From Cellvibrionales bacterium (GTDB lineage Bacteria > Pseudomonadota > Gammaproteobacteria > Pseudomonadales > UBA7434): a DNA stretch of 9,185 nucleotides. The DNA lies in contig DMZE01000239.1 in the NCBI GenBank assembly GCA_003492055.1, positions 1 through 9,185 on the forward strand. The letters are read 5' to 3'. Position 1 is the stretch's first letter, and each line of letters begins with the position of its first letter. The position numbers and the translations under genes were made by a program. The notes under the pieces were generated by a model. It was not told where the DNA came from, did no database searches, and was given only the letters and a program-made list of their open reading frames with translations. Positions 6,372-9,185 of this stretch are shown one piece after another.

Positions 6372-7265
6372 ATGAAAAAAGCATCCATGGCATTGATAGC
6401 GTCCATCGCATCAGCCGCCATCAACAAACAGAGCATTAGCCGCCGACAAGCGCATTGTCAGTCGGCTCATAGCGCCAGCTTAAACGCCGCTGCTGCCTGT
6501 ATTATGGCTTTGCTTTTCTGGGCTATTCCAGGCTCCGCCAACAATGGCGCCAATACCACTCAGCTCATCAATGAGCAAAACACCCAGGCAGCCAGTGACT
6601 TAGAGAAAATAACCACGCCGCTATCAACAACCATCAACGCCGCTGAAATTCAGGCCTTAACTCTCGCCTTTGTTCAGCAGCAAGCCAGCGTCGAAAATCC
6701 TCATACGCGTATTGAATATAGTGCTGCAAACATCGATTCGAGACTGACACTAAGGCGCTGCACACAAGCCCTCAGTTTTACACCACAAAAAGGCAATGCA
6801 CGATCAGGTCGAAAACTCATTAAAGTCAGATGCGATGATCACAAACCTTGGGGCGTTTTTATTCCGGTCAACTTTGAACAATGGCAATCTGTTGTCACCG
6901 CTGTTCGCGCCATACAAAGAAATGAAGTAATTACCGCGGCCGATATTGTGATTCGTGAGCAAAAGCTACAAGGCATAAACAGCGATTATTTAACGCGCAT
7001 TAACGATGCTATTGGCACCCTAGCCACACGCCCTGTTGCCGCAGGAACCCCCTTAAGTAATAGTGGCTTAACCCTGCCCAAATGGATTAAGCGCGGTGAT
7101 CAAGTGATGATTATTGCGAACTCTCATGGCGTTAGTGCCAAAATGGCCGGCACGGCCATGGCAGATGGCAGTAAAGGCCAGCAGATTAAAGTACGGAATC
7201 TCAGCTCACAGCGCATTATCAAAGCAAAAGTCATTGCGCCTGGCAAAGTCCAAACGGTGATGTAA
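6372..7265 (+). CDS. flgA: FlgA, P-ring assembly chaperone
   Basis: FlgA is a periplasmic chaperone that helps FlgI polymerise into the P ring around the rod. The family features are in the C-terminal two thirds: two cysteines expected to form the conserved disulfide (RRC at 130, KVRCDD at 154) with KPWGVFIPV after the second; then a SAF-like domain, VVTAVRAIQRNEVITAADIVIREQKL (174-199), IGTLATRPVAAGTPLSNSGL (214-233), and the C-terminal barrel IKRGDQVMIIANSHGVSAKMAGTAMADGSKGQQIKVRNLSS (239-279). The N-terminus is unusual: two hydrophobic stretches follow one another, residues 5-17 after KK, and 39-56 ending AIPGSA-NN, the likelier cleavage site. The start is uncertain; ATGs at 6387 and 6504 are in frame and none has a good ribosome-binding site. 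The gene diverges from flgB. Confidence 0.93.
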   Translation: MKKASMALIASIASAAINKQSISRRQAHCQSAHSASLNAAAACIMALLFWAIPGSANNGANTTQLINEQNTQAASDLEKITTPLSTTINAAEIQALTLAFVQQQASVENPHTRIEYSAANIDSRLTLRRCTQALSFTPQKGNARSGRKLIKVRCDDHKPWGVFIPVNFEQWQSVVTAVRAIQRNEVITAADIVIREQKLQGINSDYLTRINDAIGTLATRPVAAGTPLSNSGLTLPKWIKRGDQVMIIANSHGVSAKMAGTAMADGSKGQQIKVRNLSSQRIIKAKVIAPGKVQTVM

Positions 7266-7403
7266 GCCCTAGAACGGCAGTTATCGCCCTATAAGTACCA
7301 TCAAACAAGATGAAAACAGCAAAAGGTAAGAACAGTTTTTTAAAGGAATTCAAGCACTTAAAATAAGCCAATGGCTTAATCTAAAAATGCTTAAAAACGT
7401 GAC
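7266..7403 (+). other. flgA-flgM intergenic region upstream of the sigma-28 promoter
   Basis: No gene is supported here. The one clear structure is the palindrome TAAGCCAATGGCTTA at 7364-7378. No strong terminator (GC stem plus U run) follows flgA, so read-through into flgM is possible. Confidence 0.5.
7364..7378. repeat. 15-bp perfect palindrome upstream of the flgM promoter
   Basis: TAAGCCAATGGCTTA has 7-base arms around a central A and lies 25 bases before the -35 box of the sigma-28 promoter. The tight symmetry suits a dimeric regulator operator better than an RNA hairpin, but no known operator is recognised. Confidence 0.3.
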
Positions 7404-7430
7404 TCAAGTTACAAAAAAAATGGCCGATAA
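7404..7430 (+). promoter_or_regulatory. Sigma-28 (FliA) promoter of flgM
   Basis: TCAAGTTA (7404-7411), an 11-base spacer and GCCGATAA (7423-7430) match the FliA consensus (TMAAGTTT-N11-GCCGATAA) almost perfectly. Transcription would begin near 7437. A sigma-28 promoter on flgM is well established and gives autoregulation: active FliA makes more of its own inhibitor. Confidence 0.92.
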
Positions 7431-7436
7431 AGGTAG

Positions 7437-7605
7437 TGTGTATAAACGCATCCCGCTTCGGTGTTTTAAGTCTTGAGTTGAAATACGTACCATTTATATC
7501 AGTCAAAATGATTAAGTGAGTACAAAACGGAAAAGACCCAAACGAACGACAGCAGCAGTTTAGGATGCAGCAACACACTAAAATGAATCAATGATTAGAG
7601 TTTGA
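7437..7605 (+). promoter_or_regulatory. Long flgM 5' leader with mini-ORFs
   Basis: About 170 bases separate the predicted sigma-28 start from the flgM ATG. There is no convincing long gene. Near its end are two overlapping mini-ORFs: ATG 7565 to TGA 7592-7594 (9 residues), and ATG 7591 with Met-Ile-Arg-Val then TGA 7603-7605, directly abutting the flgM ATG. Neither has a clear ribosome-binding site. I do not recognise a riboswitch. Confidence 0.4.
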
Positions 7606-7938
7606 ATGAACATGGTTAATCACATCAACAATGTTAATGGCCCTCAATCGAGCACCGCTCGAAACAGCGGTAGCGTTGACAATAATGCCAACAGCAATAG
7701 CGAAGCCAATGGTCGCGCTAGTGCCGAAGCGTTAGTTGATAATAAACATGATACCGTTCAATTGAGCGTACGCGCACAAGAGCTCAGTCGTATTCAGCGT
7801 GATTTGCAAGCACTACCAGAAATTGATGAAGCGCGAGTCAATGATATTCGCGAACGCATTGATAATGGTTCCTACACAGTTGATGCCAATCAGGTAGCAA
7901 CGCGTATTTTGGCTGATGAGCAGTTTTTCGGCAGTTAG
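7606..7938 (+). CDS. flgM: FlgM, anti-sigma-28 factor
   Basis: FlgM binds FliA (sigma-28) and blocks late flagellar genes until it is exported through the finished hook-basal body. The 110-residue protein has a disordered N-terminal half rich in Asn, Ser and Ala, as expected for an export-competent anti-sigma factor. The binding region is in the C-terminal half: DTVQLSVRAQELSRIQRDLQALPEIDEARVNDIRERIDNGSYTVDANQVATRIL (49-102), where (I/V)DEARVxxIRxxIxxGxYxVDAxxVAxxLL is the family signature. The start at 7606 has TAGAG 5 bases upstream; Met3 at 7612 is too far from it. It is transcribed from its own sigma-28 promoter and probably together with flgN. Confidence 0.96.
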   Translation: MNMVNHINNVNGPQSSTARNSGSVDNNANSNSEANGRASAEALVDNKHDTVQLSVRAQELSRIQRDLQALPEIDEARVNDIRERIDNGSYTVDANQVATRILADEQFFGS

Positions 7939-7941
7939 CTA

Positions 7942-7972
7942 TTATCAGTTAGCTGAAATAGCTAACCGATAA
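7942..7972 (+). other. Hairpin between flgM and flgN
   Basis: TTATCAGTTAGC (7942-7953) pairs with GCTAACCGATAA (7961-7972), 11 of 12 pairs with one mismatch and a 7-base loop. There is no following U run, so it is not a typical terminator. The motif CAGTTAGCT also occurs at 7932-7940 across the flgM stop codon, giving a second left arm able to compete for the same right arm. Confidence 0.5.
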
Positions 7973-7990
7973 CTTGCCCAACTCGATGCC

Positions 7991-8653
7991 ATGTTTACCG
8001 AGTTACTAAATGTCTTTTCCCCTGATACACATGCGGGGACTAAAGTTATGCCACAAGAAAAAATGTCAGGTAATCTACAAGGTCACCTGCCCAAAAATAC
8101 AGAGCGCGATGCATCAAAAGATTCATCCAATCAGCAGGCGCCACATCAAGCAAACATTGATACCGCTGCGCTCAATTTATTAGCCGGTGAAATATATCAA
8201 TCCTTAGGTGCCGACCAATCCGATTTAAATAGTTTAACGACATTGTTAACGTCGGAGCGAGTTGCATTGGAAGCGCGAGATAATAAAATTATTGCTGAAT
8301 GTGCCGAGCAGAAAATTGTTATTGTTAAGCGCATGGAAAAACGTAACGAGTTACGTACCACCTTATTGCGTCGCAATCAGTTATCGACAGAAGCCGATCG
8401 CTGGAAAGACATTATCATTAAGTTAGATGTGATTAGTCATGTGCAATTATTGCCTTTATGGGAAAGCATCGAAAAGCAATTAGCCGATTGCCAGGAAATG
8501 CTTATGATAAACGAGCGCATTCTCGGCGGCATGCAGCAAAGTGTTGATCGTTTTATGAATATATTACGAGGTGAAACAGGCTCAGGACAAACCTACAATG
8601 CAACAGGCAAAGCTGAAAACTTCTCTAACAGCAAACCGATTACCAGTGCCTAG
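7991..8653 (+). CDS. flgN: FlgN-like flagellar export chaperone
   Basis: FlgN is the cytoplasmic chaperone for hook-filament junction proteins FlgK and FlgL. The call rests on position after flgM and on the long helical region (about residues 57-190): LNLLAGEIYQSLGADQSDLNSLTTLLTSERVALEARD, EQKIVIVKRMEKRNELR, then WKDIIIKLDVISHVQLLPLWESIEKQLADCQEMLMINERILGGMQQSV, the FlgN pattern of an antiparallel coiled helical bundle. The C-terminal tail has TYNATGKAENF, like the short tail motif of many FlgN proteins. At 220 residues it is longer than E. coli FlgN (about 140), owing to a polar N-terminal extension of about 55 residues. The ATG at 7991 has no clear ribosome-binding site; ATG 8048, with GGGGA 8 bases upstream, is a good alternative. 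It ends 8 bases from the convergent MEKHLA gene. Confidence 0.88.
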   Translation: MFTELLNVFSPDTHAGTKVMPQEKMSGNLQGHLPKNTERDASKDSSNQQAPHQANIDTAALNLLAGEIYQSLGADQSDLNSLTTLLTSERVALEARDNKIIAECAEQKIVIVKRMEKRNELRTTLLRRNQLSTEADRWKDIIIKLDVISHVQLLPLWESIEKQLADCQEMLMINERILGGMQQSVDRFMNILRGETGSGQTYNATGKAENFSNSKPITSA

Positions 8654-8661
8654 CAAGCTCT

Positions 8662-9105
8662 TTAGATAGCGGCGGCCTGACCACAATAGCGGCCGTCTTT
8701 ATCAATCACATTCCACACTACTGCGTTTTCGATTAAAAACTCCCTACCCGATGCCGCGATTCTAATGCCGGCGTAATTATCAATAAATCCACGCTGGCTT
8801 ACCGCATCCAATAAACGCTGCCGCTCATTTTGATCCACCGGCTTTGCCGATAAACGCGAAGGTAGCTGAGTAAAATCATCCCAATTGTATTCAAATAAAG
8901 ATAATGCCGCTTGGTTGCCGAAATTAAAGATAGGATCATCTTCTAAGCCGTGAGATAGCAATGCGAAAGGTGCATTGAAAAGCTGCTGCATTAGAGAGCC
9001 ATTATTATCCGGCTGGATTAATGGTTTTTTTAATAACTGCTGATAGCTGTAGCAGAGATTGAGGGCGTGCTGCTGGTAGAAGGCGGTATTTAGATGGGGG
9101 GACAT
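8662..9105 (-). CDS. MEKHLA domain protein
   Basis: A 147-residue single-domain protein. The C-terminal half carries the MEKHLA signature: DPIFNFGNQAALSLFEYNWDDFTQLPSRLSAKP, then ERQRLLDAVSQRGFIDNYAGIRIAASGREFLIENAVVWNVIDKDGRYCGQAA. The domain is related to PAS folds, is found in plant HD-ZIP III transcription factors and as free-standing proteins in bacteria and algae, and may sense a small ligand or redox state. Its exact role is unknown. An upstream ATG at 9144 would add 13 residues, but it has no ribosome-binding site, while the ATG at 9105 has AAGAG about 10 bases before it and starts the conserved-looking part. It is convergent with flgN and has no sequence link to motility. Confidence 0.85.
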   Translation of the reverse strand: MSPHLNTAFYQQHALNLCYSYQQLLKKPLIQPDNNGSLMQQLFNAPFALLSHGLEDDPIFNFGNQAALSLFEYNWDDFTQLPSRLSAKPVDQNERQRLLDAVSQRGFIDNYAGIRIAASGREFLIENAVVWNVIDKDGRYCGQAAAI

Positions 9106-9185
9106 TGTATATGGCTCTTTTTTTACAAGCAGATAATATAGCATAAGACGTATCTGTGAGTGCTTTTCTAAGCTGCCTATTCGGC

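Noticed and set aside
7381..7578. 65-codon minus-strand open frame with many cysteines in the flgM leader
   Set aside because: It runs antisense through the sigma-28 promoter and leader, has no recognisable domain, and its Cys/Phe-rich composition fits chance translation of a noncoding segment.
8667..8705. GC-rich imperfect stem (GGCGGCC with GGCCGTC) near the flgN end, as a possible bidirectional terminator
   Set aside because: It lies inside the MEKHLA coding region, includes a G-U pair and an internal loop, and no U run follows on either strand.
1..9185. CRISPR arrays, tRNA/rRNA genes, complete insertion sequences, defence or toxin-antitoxin genes
   Set aside because: No regularly spaced repeats, RNA gene landmarks, transposase frames or toxin/antitoxin pairs were seen on either strand.

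Overview
The window is a flagellar rod/hook gene cluster from a gammaproteobacterium. The gene order, a sigma-54 promoter ahead of flgB and a sigma-28 promoter ahead of flgM point to a polar-flagellated, Pseudomonas/Vibrio-type transcription hierarchy. The moderate base composition and the very long FlgE would suit a marine member (Cellvibrionales/Oceanospirillales-like), but the exact taxon is inference.

Layout. The minus strand carries one continuous operon, read right to left from about 6062 to the left edge: flgB, flgC (proximal rod), flgD (hook cap/scaffold), flgE (hook), flgF (proximal rod), flgG (distal rod), flgH (L-ring lipoprotein). flgI probably begins in the last 8 bases. A near-perfect sigma-54 promoter (6104-6119) drives this operon. 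The plus strand carries flgA (P-ring chaperone), flgM (anti-sigma-28) and flgN (export chaperone), diverging from flgB at 6372. A textbook sigma-28 promoter (7404-7430) precedes flgM and leaves a leader of about 170 bases. At the right end, convergent with flgN, is a single MEKHLA-domain protein with no obvious flagellar role.

How the genes work together. FlgB/C/F/G build the rod, FlgA helps assemble the P ring, FlgH forms the L ring, and FlgD caps the growing FlgE hook. FlgM holds back sigma-28 until the hook is complete. FlgN escorts the hook-filament junction proteins.

The points most worth a second look are: a 24-bp tandem duplication of the flgB 3' end, stop codon included, whose two copies differ synonymously; an insertion of roughly 195 residues in FlgE containing flagellin-IN-like modules; an unrecognised, highly basic, GC-richer open frame wedged directly before flgA; and an ambiguous FlgA N-terminus. 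I did not find a clearly new multigene system. Most of the window is a well-known machine with local oddities.
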